Shown here: positions 26,895 through 36,227 of the stretch, in pieces
Layout: each line of letters begins with the position of its first letter
Numbering within the stretch: position 1 is the stretch's first letter
Assembly (NCBI GenBank): GCA_016199665.1
Contig: JACQGG010000227.1
Location: forward strand, 1 to 36,702
Length of the DNA: 36,702 bases
DNA from: Acidobacteriota bacterium
GTDB taxonomy: Bacteria; Acidobacteriota; UBA6911; JACQSX01
Direction of reading: 5' to 3'
Position numbers and translations under genes: made by a program
Notes under the pieces: model-generated
What the model saw: the letters and a program-made list of their open reading frames with translations, nothing else
Told to the model about the DNA's origin: nothing
The model's database searches: none

Positions 26895-27335
26895 CTAGAG
26901 TCCAAGATCCGCCAATACTTCCGCATCCTTGTCAGTGTAAGGATCGGCCTGCAGCAGTTTGGTGAATCGTTCGTTGTTCCAGACCTCCAAATAGCTCAGG
27001 TTGCCCATGACCGCCACTTCGCCGTTCATGCCGGCTCCCTGCCTGAGGAGGGGTCGAATGAGAACCCGTCCCTGCTTGTCCATCTGCGCCAGTTGGCCGT
27101 AGTAATTGGCGTTTCTAAGGAACTTTACCTTTTCCGGTTTCATCTTTGGCGGTGCGGACAGCTTGGCCTCAATTTCTTCCCATTCCGAAAGCGGATAGAC
27201 AAGCACGTTGTTGCCTGTGAGGCTGGTGACGTACAGATCCACCCCGTACTTGTCCTCAATGAACTTGCGAAATTCCGCGGGGATCTTGATCCGCCCCTTT
27301 TCGTCAATCTTCGCCGGAAAGTTTCCCCGCAGCAT
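26895..27335 (-). CDS. mraZ: Transcriptional regulator MraZ
   Basis: MLRGNFPAKIDEKGRIKIPAEFR and second MraZ/AbrB-like half QMDKQGRVLIRPLLR. Confidence 0.95.
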   Translation of the reverse strand: MLRGNFPAKIDEKGRIKIPAEFRKFIEDKYGVDLYVTSLTGNNVLVYPLSEWEEIEAKLSAPPKMKPEKVKFLRNANYYGQLAQMDKQGRVLIRPLLRQGAGMNGEVAVMGNLSYLEVWNNERFTKLLQADPYTDKDAEVLADLGL

Positions 27336-27387
27336 CTCACACCCGATTCAACGGTCAACAGAATGCCAAAATTTTTACAGGTTTCAG

Positions 27388-27422
27388 ACCGCTTTACTCT
27401 ACTTTGGTCCAATCTAGTCCAC
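27388..27422 (-). promoter_or_regulatory. Putative MraZ operator: four pentamers with 10-bp period upstream of mraZ
   Basis: Minus strand GTGGA-N5-TTGGA-N5-GTAGA-N5-GCGGT at 27418, 27408, 27398 and 27388; geometry matches known MraZ operators. Confidence 0.5.
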
Positions 27423-27653
27423 AAGAGAATAGGACGAGGTTGCAGGCGAGTCAAGCATTTTTTTTCAATCGCTTCACGCCCGCATCGCGCCCCCGGCAAG
27501 CAGGTAAGACTGGATCGGGCCGCGACGGGGTCGGCCGCTCAAGCCCGGGTTTCCTCCCTCGCGTGCTCCTCTGGTACTATGACCGCGTCCTGGCGCGCCT
27601 TTTTTGAGACTGCACCGGCGGTCGGGAGAACACGGCTTGAAGGCAGGGATCAC

Positions 27654-28733
27654 TTGAAAGCAGGGATCATAGGTTACGCCCAGTCGGGAAAGACAACGCT
27701 TTTCAATATCCTGACTCAAGCCGGCGCGCGAACCGGTTATGCGGGAAAGGATGAATTCAATGTCGGCATCGCCCGGGTGCCCGATCCCCGCCTCAGCAAG
27801 CTTTCAGAAATGTTCCGCCCCCAAAAGACGACTCCAGCCACCATCGAATATGTCGATCTTCCCGGCGTCGCGAAAGGAGAATTCAAGACCGCCTCGCAGC
27901 TGAACAGCCTCAAGACCGCCGATGCCCTGGTCCACGTCGTCCGCGCCTTTGAAGACGCCGGAAATCCGCACCCGGAAGGCTCGATCGATCCGGCGCGAGA
28001 CGTGGCAAACTTCGAGCTGGAGATGATCTTCGCGGATCTGGCAGCGGTGGAGAACCGGCTGGAGCGCCTGGAAAAGGAACTGAAAAAATCAAAGACCGCC
28101 GACCTGGAAAGCGAAAACAAGCTGCTGCAGCAGCTCAGGAGCCATCTGGAAAACGAGAAGCCGCTGCGCGAACTGGAGATGGGACCGGAACAGATGAAGC
28201 GCATGCGCGGGTTCGCCTTCTTGTCCATGAAGCCGGAAATCATCGTTCTCAATCTTTCCGAGTCCGACATCCGGAGCATCGACAGCGCGGTTGAGAAGTT
28301 CAACCTTGCATCCTGGACCGCGCGGCCGCGCCTTGGGTTTTCAACCGTCTGCGGGAAGATTGAAGCTGAGATCTGCGAGCTCCCGCCGGCGGACTCGCCA
28401 GCATTTCTCGAGGCGCTGGGTTTTGCCGAACCGGGGTTGAACCGGGTCATCCGGGACACCTACCGAATCTTGAACCTGATCTCCTTCTTTACCGTGGGAG
28501 AAGATGAAGTGCGCGCCTGGACAATTCAGCGCGGAACGCCGGCGCAAAGAGCGGCCGGTGAAATCCATTCCGATATCGAACGAGGATTTATTCGCGCCGA
28601 GGTGGTCAGCTGCGCCCACCTGATCGCCGCCGGATCCATGGCGGCGTGCAAGGAAAAGGGCCAGATGCGACTGGAGGGGAAGGAGTACGTCGTGCAGGAC
28701 GGGGACGTCATCAATTTCAGATTCAACATATGA
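27654..28733 (+). CDS. ychF: YchF-like (Obg-related) GTPase/ATPase
   Basis: KAGIIGYAQSGKTTLFNILTQ, VDLPGVAKGEF, VVRAFED, C-terminal TGS-like GKEYVVQDGDVINFRFNI. TTG at 27654 or in-frame ATG at 27579; the ORF start at 26697 is artefactual (antisense to rsmH/mraZ). Confidence 0.88.
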   Translation: MKAGIIGYAQSGKTTLFNILTQAGARTGYAGKDEFNVGIARVPDPRLSKLSEMFRPQKTTPATIEYVDLPGVAKGEFKTASQLNSLKTADALVHVVRAFEDAGNPHPEGSIDPARDVANFELEMIFADLAAVENRLERLEKELKKSKTADLESENKLLQQLRSHLENEKPLRELEMGPEQMKRMRGFAFLSMKPEIIVLNLSESDIRSIDSAVEKFNLASWTARPRLGFSTVCGKIEAEICELPPADSPAFLEALGFAEPGLNRVIRDTYRILNLISFFTVGEDEVRAWTIQRGTPAQRAAGEIHSDIERGFIRAEVVSCAHLIAAGSMAACKEKGQMRLEGKEYVVQDGDVINFRFNI

Positions 28734-28881
28734 AGTTCTCCCAGTGTGCCGGCGCGCCAGGACAGAGTGGGTACGCTGCCTCCCGCGGGGGGCCGCCGCG
28801 CGCCGCGATGCAGATCCTGAAATTTTCCGGCCGCGCCGGCGCGCCCGCGCCTTTCCTCCGGCCAAACGCCTGAGACACGCC

Positions 28882-29619
28882 ATGCCACAACATCTTTATC
28901 CGGTGCTTGCTCTGGGGTTGGTTGCCGCAGGCGCAAATATTCTGGGCGGCTACGTCGTGTCCTATCAGAAGGTAGGAAGCCGCCTGCTGCTGTGCATCCT
29001 GGTCGCGCTTGGAGCCGGCTTCCTGCTGGCTGCCACCTTCGTCGTGGTGCTCCCGGCGAGCATGGCTCTCACGCCGCGCACCCCCTGGATTCTCCTGGCC
29101 GGTTATCTTTTCGTGCAGTTTTTTCAGCACACCGTCGCTCCGCATTTTCATTTCGGAGAGGAAACGCACCTGGAACGTCACAAGCGGGCTCATGTGGGAT
29201 ACGTCGCCGTGCTGGGAATGGCGTTGCACGCCTTTTTCGACGGCACGCTGATTGCCTCCGGCTTTCTCATTTCCAGCAGGATCGGGGCCCTGCTGTTTGT
29301 TGCCGTGCTGTTGCACAAGATTCCCGAGGGTTCCACTGCGGCCTCCATCATGCGCGCGGCCGGCCAGAGCCCCCGGGCCGCCCGCTTTTCCGCAGAGATG
29401 ATTGCGTTAGCTACTTTCCTGGGCATTGTGTCTCTGTCCTGGACGGCAGGCATTGTGACTTATGCGCTTCCGTTCAGCGCCGGAGTCACTCTTTACGTGG
29501 CTGCTTCCGACCTCATCCCGGAAGTCAACAAGGAGGAACGGGTCTGGGTGAGCGGGGTGGTATTTTTGGGGGCGCTGCTCTATTTTCTTACCGATTCCCT
29601 GCTGGATTCCCTGCTATAA
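28882..29619 (+). CDS. ZIP-family metal cation transporter
   Basis: Polytopic; HAFFDGTLIASGFLISS, LHKIPEGSTAASIM motifs typical of ZIP TM4/TM5. ATG at 28882 rather than 28744. Confidence 0.85.
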   Translation: MPQHLYPVLALGLVAAGANILGGYVVSYQKVGSRLLLCILVALGAGFLLAATFVVVLPASMALTPRTPWILLAGYLFVQFFQHTVAPHFHFGEETHLERHKRAHVGYVAVLGMALHAFFDGTLIASGFLISSRIGALLFVAVLLHKIPEGSTAASIMRAAGQSPRAARFSAEMIALATFLGIVSLSWTAGIVTYALPFSAGVTLYVAASDLIPEVNKEERVWVSGVVFLGALLYFLTDSLLDSLL

Positions 29620-29666
29620 AGTAGACGGCTCAAGCAAGGTAACTCATGACACTGGAAACCTGACCC

Positions 29667-31373
29667 ATGAAATGGTCTGAGGCCTTCATCCCTACCTTGC
29701 GGGAGCTTCCCGCCGATGCAGAGGTCAAGAGCCATCAGCTGCTTCTGCGTGCCGGGTTTGTTCGCCAATTGGGCGCCGGAATTTACTCCTATCTGCCATT
29801 GGCGCAACGCGTGATGGAGCGTATCGCGCGAATCATCCGCGAAGAGATGAACCGAATCGGCGCGCAGGAGTTTTATCTGCCCGCCCTGCATCCGGCGGAA
29901 ATCTGGAAGGAAAGCGGCCGGTGGGGCGTGATGGGTGACAACATGTTTCGGCTGAAAGACCGCTACCAGCGCGAGATGTGCCTGGGAATGACGCATGAGG
30001 AGATTTTCACGGGGATCATTCGCGACTCGGTGCGGTCCTACCGGGAGCTTCCTCAGATCTGGTACCAGATCCAGGTAAAATTTCGGGATGAACCCCGGCC
30101 CAAGTCCGGCCTGCTGCGCGTGCGCCAGTTCATTATGAAGGACAGTTATTCCTTCGACGCCGACTGGGAAGGACTGGACCGCAGCTACCAGAAGCACTAC
30201 CAGGCCTACTGCGCCATCTTCCAGAGGTGCGGGCTTAAGTATATCGCTGTCGAAGCTCACAGCGGCGCCATGGGAGGGTCCGGTTCTCAGGAGTTCGTTG
30301 TCAGATCAGATGCCGGCGAGGACTCCGTGGTCTCCTGCCCCGCCTGCGGTTACGCCGCCAATCTGGAGAAAGCCGCCACGCTGGCGCCGCCCTTGGCTGA
30401 CGCAGCGGTTGACCTGGAGCCGGAGTTGGTGCACACGCCGGGACAAAAGACCATCGCCCAATTGACTGAGTTCCTGAAGATCAGCCCGGCACAGCAGATG
30501 AAGTCGGTCGTATACATGGGCGATGGCGCCCCTCTGCTGGCGCTGGTGCGGGGAGATCATGAAGTGAATGAGGCAAAACTGCAGTCGGCAGCCGGCGCCG
30601 CCGAGTTGCGCCCGGCTCACGGTGAGGAGATCCGCCGGTTCTTTGGCGCCGATCCCGGCAGTCTCGGCCCGTATCGCCTCAGCGGTGTGAGGCTTCTCGC
30701 CGATACGGCGCTGCGTGGCCGCAGAAATCTGGTCAGCGGCGCCAACCGCGACGACTATCATTACCGGAACCTCACTCCTGACGAAGATTTCACCCCGGAG
30801 TACTGTGACCTGCGCAGCGCTCAATCCGGGGATCTTTGCGCCCTGTGCCGGCAGCCCGTGGAGGTTTTTCGCGGCATGGAAATCGGACATATCTTCAAGC
30901 TCGGCCTCAAGTACTCCGAATCCATGGGAGCGCATGTGCTCAACGAAGCCGGGGAGAGGATCCCGCTGGTCATGGGCAGCTACGGAATCGGCCTGGAGCG
31001 AATCCTTTGCGCCGCCATTGAACTTTACTCCGATGAGGATGGAATAGTCTGGCCGGAAAGCATCGCTCCCTTCGACGTCGTCATTTCCCAGGTCAACAGC
31101 TCCGACTCCGGGCAGACCCGCGTCGCCGGCGAGTTTTATGCGCAGCTTGAGGCATCCGGTCTTGACGTGATCTGGGATGAACGCCGCGAGCGTCCCGGGG
31201 TAAAATTCAAGGACGCAGATCTGGTCGGAATCCCGTATCGCATCACCGTCGGCAACAGGATCAAGGAAGGAAAGGTGGAGATTTTCCGGCGCGCAGACCG
31301 CAGCCGGCAGGAGTGTCAAGTCGGCGACGCGCTGCAGAAGCTGGCCGAGCTTCGCGAGGCAAGGCAGACGTGA
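29667..31373 (+). CDS. proS: Prolyl-tRNA synthetase
   Basis: RAGFVRQLGAGIYSYLPLAQRVMERI, EMCLGMTHEEIFT, FRDEPRPKSGLLRVRQFIMKDSYSFD, insertion domain and anticodon-binding C-terminus. Confidence 0.96.
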   Translation: MKWSEAFIPTLRELPADAEVKSHQLLLRAGFVRQLGAGIYSYLPLAQRVMERIARIIREEMNRIGAQEFYLPALHPAEIWKESGRWGVMGDNMFRLKDRYQREMCLGMTHEEIFTGIIRDSVRSYRELPQIWYQIQVKFRDEPRPKSGLLRVRQFIMKDSYSFDADWEGLDRSYQKHYQAYCAIFQRCGLKYIAVEAHSGAMGGSGSQEFVVRSDAGEDSVVSCPACGYAANLEKAATLAPPLADAAVDLEPELVHTPGQKTIAQLTEFLKISPAQQMKSVVYMGDGAPLLALVRGDHEVNEAKLQSAAGAAELRPAHGEEIRRFFGADPGSLGPYRLSGVRLLADTALRGRRNLVSGANRDDYHYRNLTPDEDFTPEYCDLRSAQSGDLCALCRQPVEVFRGMEIGHIFKLGLKYSESMGAHVLNEAGERIPLVMGSYGIGLERILCAAIELYSDEDGIVWPESIAPFDVVISQVNSSDSGQTRVAGEFYAQLEASGLDVIWDERRERPGVKFKDADLVGIPYRITVGNRIKEGKVEIFRRADRSRQECQVGDALQKLAELREARQT

Positions 31374-31412
31374 CACCTGATCTGGGTCCTTCAGATTCCA
31401 GCTCGTCGGCTT

Positions 31413-31466
31413 GCGGAGCGGCGGTCGAATATCCCGATGGGCGGTCAATTCCTTCCAGGCCGCTTC
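31413..31466. repeat. Possible diverged third copy of the dispersed hairpin element
   Basis: gcggagcggcggtcgaatatcccgatgggcggtc..ccaggccgctt shares agcggc/gccgct arms and a GAATATC..ATGGG loop with copy A. Confidence 0.3.
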
Positions 31467-31680
31467 AAACTGCGAGAAATGGAGGAAGGGTGGGATGCCC
31501 GCGACCCTCTGATAAACTGGTGTCCAGAAAATCACTGGACAGTCGCTGCTGCTCGGTTTTGTATCAGAAAGGCATAAAACGGCTGCCCTGTTAACTCGGG
31601 ACACGACCGGAGGGGATCATTCGCGGATCAGGCGCCCTGGGGGCGAGAATGAAAGACCCCCAGCCTGCTGATGACCGACA

Positions 31681-31785
31681 GCGGATGGCTGATGGCTGAA
31701 CGCCGATGGCTGATGGCTAAACGCGGATGGCTGACGGCTGACAGCGGATGGCTGACGGCCGAACGCAGATGGCTGGCGGCTGAAA
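31681..31785. repeat. Tandem minisatellite, 5 copies of 21 bp, upstream of glyA
   Basis: gcggatggctgatggctgaac-like units start at 31681, 31702, 31723, 31744 and 31765; array ends 9 bp before the glyA ATG. Confidence 0.92.
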
Positions 31786-31794
31786 GGACGGAAA

Positions 31795-33066
31795 ATGAAC
31801 CATCTGAAAATGAACCTGGGGCAGCGCGACCCGGAGATCGCTGAGGCGATTGCCAGCGAAGCGCGACGCCAGCACACCCACCTGGAACTTATCGCGTCGG
31901 AAAACTTCGTGAGCGAGGCGGTCCTGCAGGCGCTGGGCTCGGTTTTCACCAACAAGTACGCGGAAGGCTATCCCGCCAAACGCTACTATGGCGGTTGCGA
32001 ATTCGCGGATCGAGTGGAAGCGCTCGCGCTCGAGCGCGCCAAGCTGTTGTTTGGCGCCGACCATGCCAATGTGCAGCCGCATGCCGGCACCCAGGCCAAC
32101 ATGGCGGTTTATCTGGCCGCGCTCCAGCACAGGGACAAGGTGCTCGGCATGAATCTGTCCCACGGGGGACACCTTTCACACGGCCACCCTTTGAACTTTT
32201 CCGGCAAGATGTTTCACATTGTCGCTTACGGCGTCAGCCGCGACACTGAGACGATCGACTACGACGAGTTGCAGCGCCTTGCGGAACGGGAACGGCCCAA
32301 GATGATCATCACCGGAGCCAGCGCGTACTCGCGCATTATCGATTTCAAGCGGGTCGGGGAGATATCCCGCTCCATAGGCGCGGTTCACATGGCAGACATC
32401 GCTCACATCGCCGGCATGGTGGCGACCGGGCTCCATCCGAGTCCGGTTCCCCACGCAGAGTTTGTCACGAGCACCACCCACAAGACCCTCCGCGGCCCGC
32501 GCGGAGGAATGATCCTGTGCCAGGAGTCGCGCGCCAAGGATCTGGACCGAACTCTTTTTCCGGGTATCCAGGGAGGGCCGCTGGTGCATGTCATTGCGGC
32601 CAAGGCGGTCTGCTTTCTGGAAGCGCTGCAACCTGATTTCAAGCACTACCAGCAGCAAATCATCCGCAACGCGGCTGCGCTGTCCCGGGCCATTGCTGCG
32701 GCCGGATTTCGCGTTGTTTCCGGCGGGACCGACACTCACCTGTTCATCGTGGACGTGTTTGCGCGCGGCATCACCGGCAAACAGGCGGAAGAAGCCCTGG
32801 ATCGCGCAAATATCACGGCCAACAAGAACGCGATTCCTTTTGATACGAATCCTCCATTTGTCGCAAGCGGGATCCGGATCGGGACGCCCGCACTGACGAC
32901 TCGTGGGATGGGAGAACCGGAAATGGAGGAAATCGGCGAGTGGATTGCCTATGTCCTCCAGGACATTCAGGACTCATCACGACAGGTGAAAGTAAAGGAG
33001 AAGGTTCTCCACCTGTCACAACGTTTTCCGCTGTACCTGTCGCGCCAGGTGGTGGCCGGTGGGTAG
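31795..33066 (+). CDS. glyA: Serine hydroxymethyltransferase
   Basis: [54 protein letters not shown]. Confidence 0.97.
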   Translation: MNHLKMNLGQRDPEIAEAIASEARRQHTHLELIASENFVSEAVLQALGSVFTNKYAEGYPAKRYYGGCEFADRVEALALERAKLLFGADHANVQPHAGTQANMAVYLAALQHRDKVLGMNLSHGGHLSHGHPLNFSGKMFHIVAYGVSRDTETIDYDELQRLAERERPKMIITGASAYSRIIDFKRVGEISRSIGAVHMADIAHIAGMVATGLHPSPVPHAEFVTSTTHKTLRGPRGGMILCQESRAKDLDRTLFPGIQGGPLVHVIAAKAVCFLEALQPDFKHYQQQIIRNAAALSRAIAAAGFRVVSGGTDTHLFIVDVFARGITGKQAEEALDRANITANKNAIPFDTNPPFVASGIRIGTPALTTRGMGEPEMEEIGEWIAYVLQDIQDSSRQVKVKEKVLHLSQRFPLYLSRQVVAGG

Positions 33067-33121
33067 CGGGGAGCAGGGGTAGCTGCGGAAGGCGGAAGAA
33101 GGCAGAAGGCAGCCACAAGCC

Positions 33122-35020
33122 ATGAACTACCAGTCAATCTTCGGACCCAAAGGAGCCTTGGCAAGTCACCACCCCGGCTTTGAATTCCGCCCCAGTCAGG
33201 TGACCATGGCCGATGCGGTCGACTCGGCCATCCGCGACCGGCATCATCTTTGCGTGGAAGCCGGAACCGGGACAGGCAAGACGCTGGCGTATCTGTTCCC
33301 GGCGATTGCAAACAGAAGGCGGACGGTCATCAGCACCGCCACCAAGGCGCTGCAGGAGCAGCTTTTTTTCAAGGACATTCCGTTTTTGCAGCGCACCATG
33401 GCGCCCGATCTCAAAGCGATCTGCATGAAGGGGCGCAACAACTACCTTTGTCTGAAGAAGCTGGAAGGACACATGCAGAATCCGACGCTCCTCCCTGGAG
33501 AACGGGGCGAACTGCTGCAGGCCCTCGATGGATGGGCCCGCAAGACCGAGACGGGTGACCGCGCCGAATTGGACCTTTTGCGCGAGGATGACCCGTTTTG
33601 GAGAGACCTGGATGCGCGCCGGGAAACCTGCCTGGGACAGAAGTGCCTCCATTACGAGGCTTGTTTCATTACCCGGATGCGCCAGCAGGCTTTCGGCGTC
33701 GACCTGATCGTGGTCAACCATTCGCTGTTTTTCGCCGATCTGGCGCTTCGCCGACAGGGAGTCGGGGGCGTCCTGCCGGACTATGCCGCGGTCATTTTCG
33801 ATGAAGCCCACGAGGTTGAAGATGTGGCGACCAGTTTCTTCGGCCGCCAGATCAGTAACTACCGGTTCCAGGACTTCGACCGGGATCTCCAGGTTGCATT
33901 CCAGCCCGAGCGCCCTGTGCTGCGTACCGGGGCGCAGGCACTGGATGCAGTGCGGCGTCTTCTCGAAGCCTTTGAAAACGGCGGGACGGAGCAGCGGCAG
34001 AGCATCCTCCCCATAGTCCGGCGCTCCGATTTTCCGAAACTTCTAGCTGCAGTCGAGGCTCCGCTGCAGCTTCTGATCGCAAAAATGGGGAAGATGACCC
34101 GCCGCACCGAAGAGCAGGAAGCCTTGGGGTCCCGGGCCGGGGAACTTCTTTCTGACCTCGTTTTCATTTGTCGGGGTGAGGATCCGGCCTACGTCTACTG
34201 GTCGGATCGCAAGGGTCGAGGAATCTTCCTCAACGCATCGCCGATCGATCTCGCCCCGATTTTATCGCGGGAGCTTTTTGACCAGCCGATCAGCGTGATC
34301 CTGACGTCGGCAACTTTGAGCACGGATGGAAGTTTCCGTTACGTCCGCGACCGGCTGGGCATTCGGGAAGCTGAGGAGCTGGTTTTGGGCTCTGAGTTTG
34401 ACCTCAGTTCCCAGTCCGTCCTGTACATCCCCGATCTCCCCGAACCTCGCGAGCAAGGGTACCTCCAACGCGCCTGCGCGGAAATCCAGAAGGTGCTGGA
34501 AGTGTCGCGCGGACGCGCCTTCCTCCTGTTCACCAGCTTTTCTCAGATGGAAAAGTGCTACCAGCAGCTTGCGCCGGCGCTGCCCTTTCCCCTTTTCAAG
34601 CAGGGGGACCTGCCCAAGAACCTGCTGCTGGAGAAGTTCAGGAATACGTCTTCGGCCGTATTGTTCGCCACCGCAAGCTTCTGGCAGGGTGTGGATGTGC
34701 AGGGGGAAGCACTGAGCTGCGTCATAATTGACAAGCTGCCGTTCGCAGTGCCGACCGATCCGGTTGTGGCGGCACGACTGCACTATCTGAAAACCCAGGG
34801 AAAAAACGCATTCGAGGAATACAGCGTTCCCCAGGCCATCATACAGTTGAAGCAGGGATTGGGCCGGCTCATTCGCAGCCGGCAGGACCGTGGCATTCTC
34901 TCGATCCTGGACAGCCGGATCCTGACCCGCACCTACGGAAAGCACTTCCTGAGAAGCTTGCCAAAGTGCCCCATAATCGATAACATTAAGGCGTTGAGCA
35001 ACTTTTTTGAAGCCCGGTAA
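33122..35020 (+). CDS. DinG/XPD-like ATP-dependent DNA helicase
   Basis: VEAGTGTGKTLAYLFPA, VIFDEAHEVED, QLKQGLGRLIRSRQDRG; cysteines CMKGRNNYLC...CLGQKCLHYEAC are consistent with an Fe-S domain. Confidence 0.88.
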   Translation: MNYQSIFGPKGALASHHPGFEFRPSQVTMADAVDSAIRDRHHLCVEAGTGTGKTLAYLFPAIANRRRTVISTATKALQEQLFFKDIPFLQRTMAPDLKAICMKGRNNYLCLKKLEGHMQNPTLLPGERGELLQALDGWARKTETGDRAELDLLREDDPFWRDLDARRETCLGQKCLHYEACFITRMRQQAFGVDLIVVNHSLFFADLALRRQGVGGVLPDYAAVIFDEAHEVEDVATSFFGRQISNYRFQDFDRDLQVAFQPERPVLRTGAQALDAVRRLLEAFENGGTEQRQSILPIVRRSDFPKLLAAVEAPLQLLIAKMGKMTRRTEEQEALGSRAGELLSDLVFICRGEDPAYVYWSDRKGRGIFLNASPIDLAPILSRELFDQPISVILTSATLSTDGSFRYVRDRLGIREAEELVLGSEFDLSSQSVLYIPDLPEPREQGYLQRACAEIQKVLEVSRGRAFLLFTSFSQMEKCYQQLAPALPFPLFKQGDLPKNLLLEKFRNTSSAVLFATASFWQGVDVQGEALSCVIIDKLPFAVPTDPVVAARLHYLKTQGKNAFEEYSVPQAIIQLKQGLGRLIRSRQDRGILSILDSRILTRTYGKHFLRSLPKCPIIDNIKALSNFFEAR

Positions 35021-35079
35021 TCTTGAATTTGAGGGAAGTTTCATTTATTTCTCATCATCCCTTCAGGAGGAATTTTTCA

Positions 35080-36108
35080 ATGGCCACATTCACAAAGACC
35101 GTTGGCCGCTTGGCGGCATTGTCGGTTATGTTGGGATTAGGTCTTGTCGCTCCGGTTTTGGGCCAGGTTCGTTCCGTCAAGGGCAAAGTCTTGGACGAGC
35201 AGGGAAACCCCATCGTGGAGGCAAGAGTCACCATCAGCGGCATGGACATGAAGCGGAACTATACGACCAAAACAAACAAGAAGGGCGAGTACTTCTACGG
35301 CGGTCTGGCTGCCGGTCGCTATTACGTTGGAGCGGAGGCGGAGGGATTTCAGTGTGATTTTGCCCAGGGAATCTCGCCGGCCGCCAACGATCCTTCAAAT
35401 GTGGACTTCACTTTGAGGAAGGGGGGCTGTCTCAAGCTGCCCTTTCTCATGACGGAAGAAGAAAAGCAGAAGCTGCTGGAGCAGCAAGAGGAGGCCAGGA
35501 AGCTGCAGGCCGCAGCAGGAGCGGTTAAGGCGGATTTTGAGACGGGACTGGCTGCCGCGCAGGCCGGCAATTATGACGGGGCGATCGAGTCCTTCAAGAA
35601 AGCTCTGGAGAAGGATCAGACGCAGCCCTATGTCTGGGCAAACCTGGCCGATGCCTACGGCAAGAAGAAGAACTATCCGGAAGCGATTGCCGCTTTCAAC
35701 AAGGCTGTTGAGCTGAAGCCGGACGATTCAAACTTGCTCCAGAACCTCGGCAACATTTACGGCGCCAGCGGAGACACCGCCAAAGCTCAGGAAATGTACA
35801 CCAAGGCGGCTTCAATGGCTCCGGCGGGAGGCGGCGGAAACGCGGCCGCCTATTACAACCTGGGCGTGACCCATTGGAATGCCAACAAGACTCAGGATGC
35901 GATCGACGCCTTCAACAAGGCGCTCGCGGCCGATCCAGCGTACTCGAACTCCAATCCGGAGATTTATTATAACCTTGGCATGGCCTATATCAACGTAGGC
36001 AAGACAGATGAAGCTCTTAAAGCTCTCCAGGACTATCTGAAGCTGACATCCAAGGGCAAAAACGCTGAGGACGCCAAGAACTGGATCGGCCTCCTGGGCA
36101 AGCAGTAA
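35080..36108 (+). CDS. Secreted carboxypeptidase-regulatory-like (CarboxypepD_reg) plus TPR protein
   Basis: Signal peptide; VKGKVLDEQGNPIVEARVTISG beta-sandwich; repeated TPRs (YDGAIESFKKALEKD, YPEAIAAFNKAVELKPD, TQDAIDAFNKALAADPA). RBS aggagg upstream of ATG 35080. Confidence 0.85.
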   Translation: MATFTKTVGRLAALSVMLGLGLVAPVLGQVRSVKGKVLDEQGNPIVEARVTISGMDMKRNYTTKTNKKGEYFYGGLAAGRYYVGAEAEGFQCDFAQGISPAANDPSNVDFTLRKGGCLKLPFLMTEEEKQKLLEQQEEARKLQAAAGAVKADFETGLAAAQAGNYDGAIESFKKALEKDQTQPYVWANLADAYGKKKNYPEAIAAFNKAVELKPDDSNLLQNLGNIYGASGDTAKAQEMYTKAASMAPAGGGGNAAAYYNLGVTHWNANKTQDAIDAFNKALAADPAYSNSNPEIYYNLGMAYINVGKTDEALKALQDYLKLTSKGKNAEDAKNWIGLLGKQ

Positions 36109-36128
36109 CACCGAACTATTGTCGGGGC

Positions 36129-36193
36129 GGAGGGCCGACAGGAAGGTAGCAGGGGTGAGCGTTTTTTGCGAACCCCTGGATGACGGGCCCTCC
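36129..36193. repeat. REP-like palindrome with GTAG head, nested in a larger inverted repeat
   Basis: GTAG (36146-36149) then caggggt...acccctg (36150-36178); outer ggagggcc (36129-36136) / ggccctcc (36186-36193). Confidence 0.6.
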
Positions 36194-36203
36194 TCACAAC
36201 AAC

Positions 36204-36223
36204 CCGGCCCCGGCAGGGGCCGG
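36204..36223. terminator. Strong hairpin 3' of the transposase gene
   Basis: ccggcccc-ggca-ggggccgg, perfect 8-bp stem and 4-nt loop; no convincing U-tract, so terminator function is uncertain. Confidence 0.4.
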
Positions 36224-36227
36224 CGGA

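Noticed and set aside
26697-27578. 5' part of the 678-aa plus-strand ORF upstream of ychF
   Set aside because: It is antisense to rsmH and mraZ and lacks recognisable homology; GTPase homology begins only at about 27654.
30306-31604. 432-aa minus-strand ORF opposite proS
   Set aside because: Antisense to a clear prolyl-tRNA synthetase; no motifs.
31681-31785. CRISPR-like array or coding heptapeptide repeat (minus ORF 31617-31955, [13 protein letters not shown]...)
   Set aside because: Contiguous 21-bp units without spacers; the minus-strand ORF runs antisense into glyA and has no support.
36146-36178. Rho-independent terminator for the TPR gene
   Set aside because: The T-run lies in the loop rather than after the stem; REP-like palindrome is the better description.
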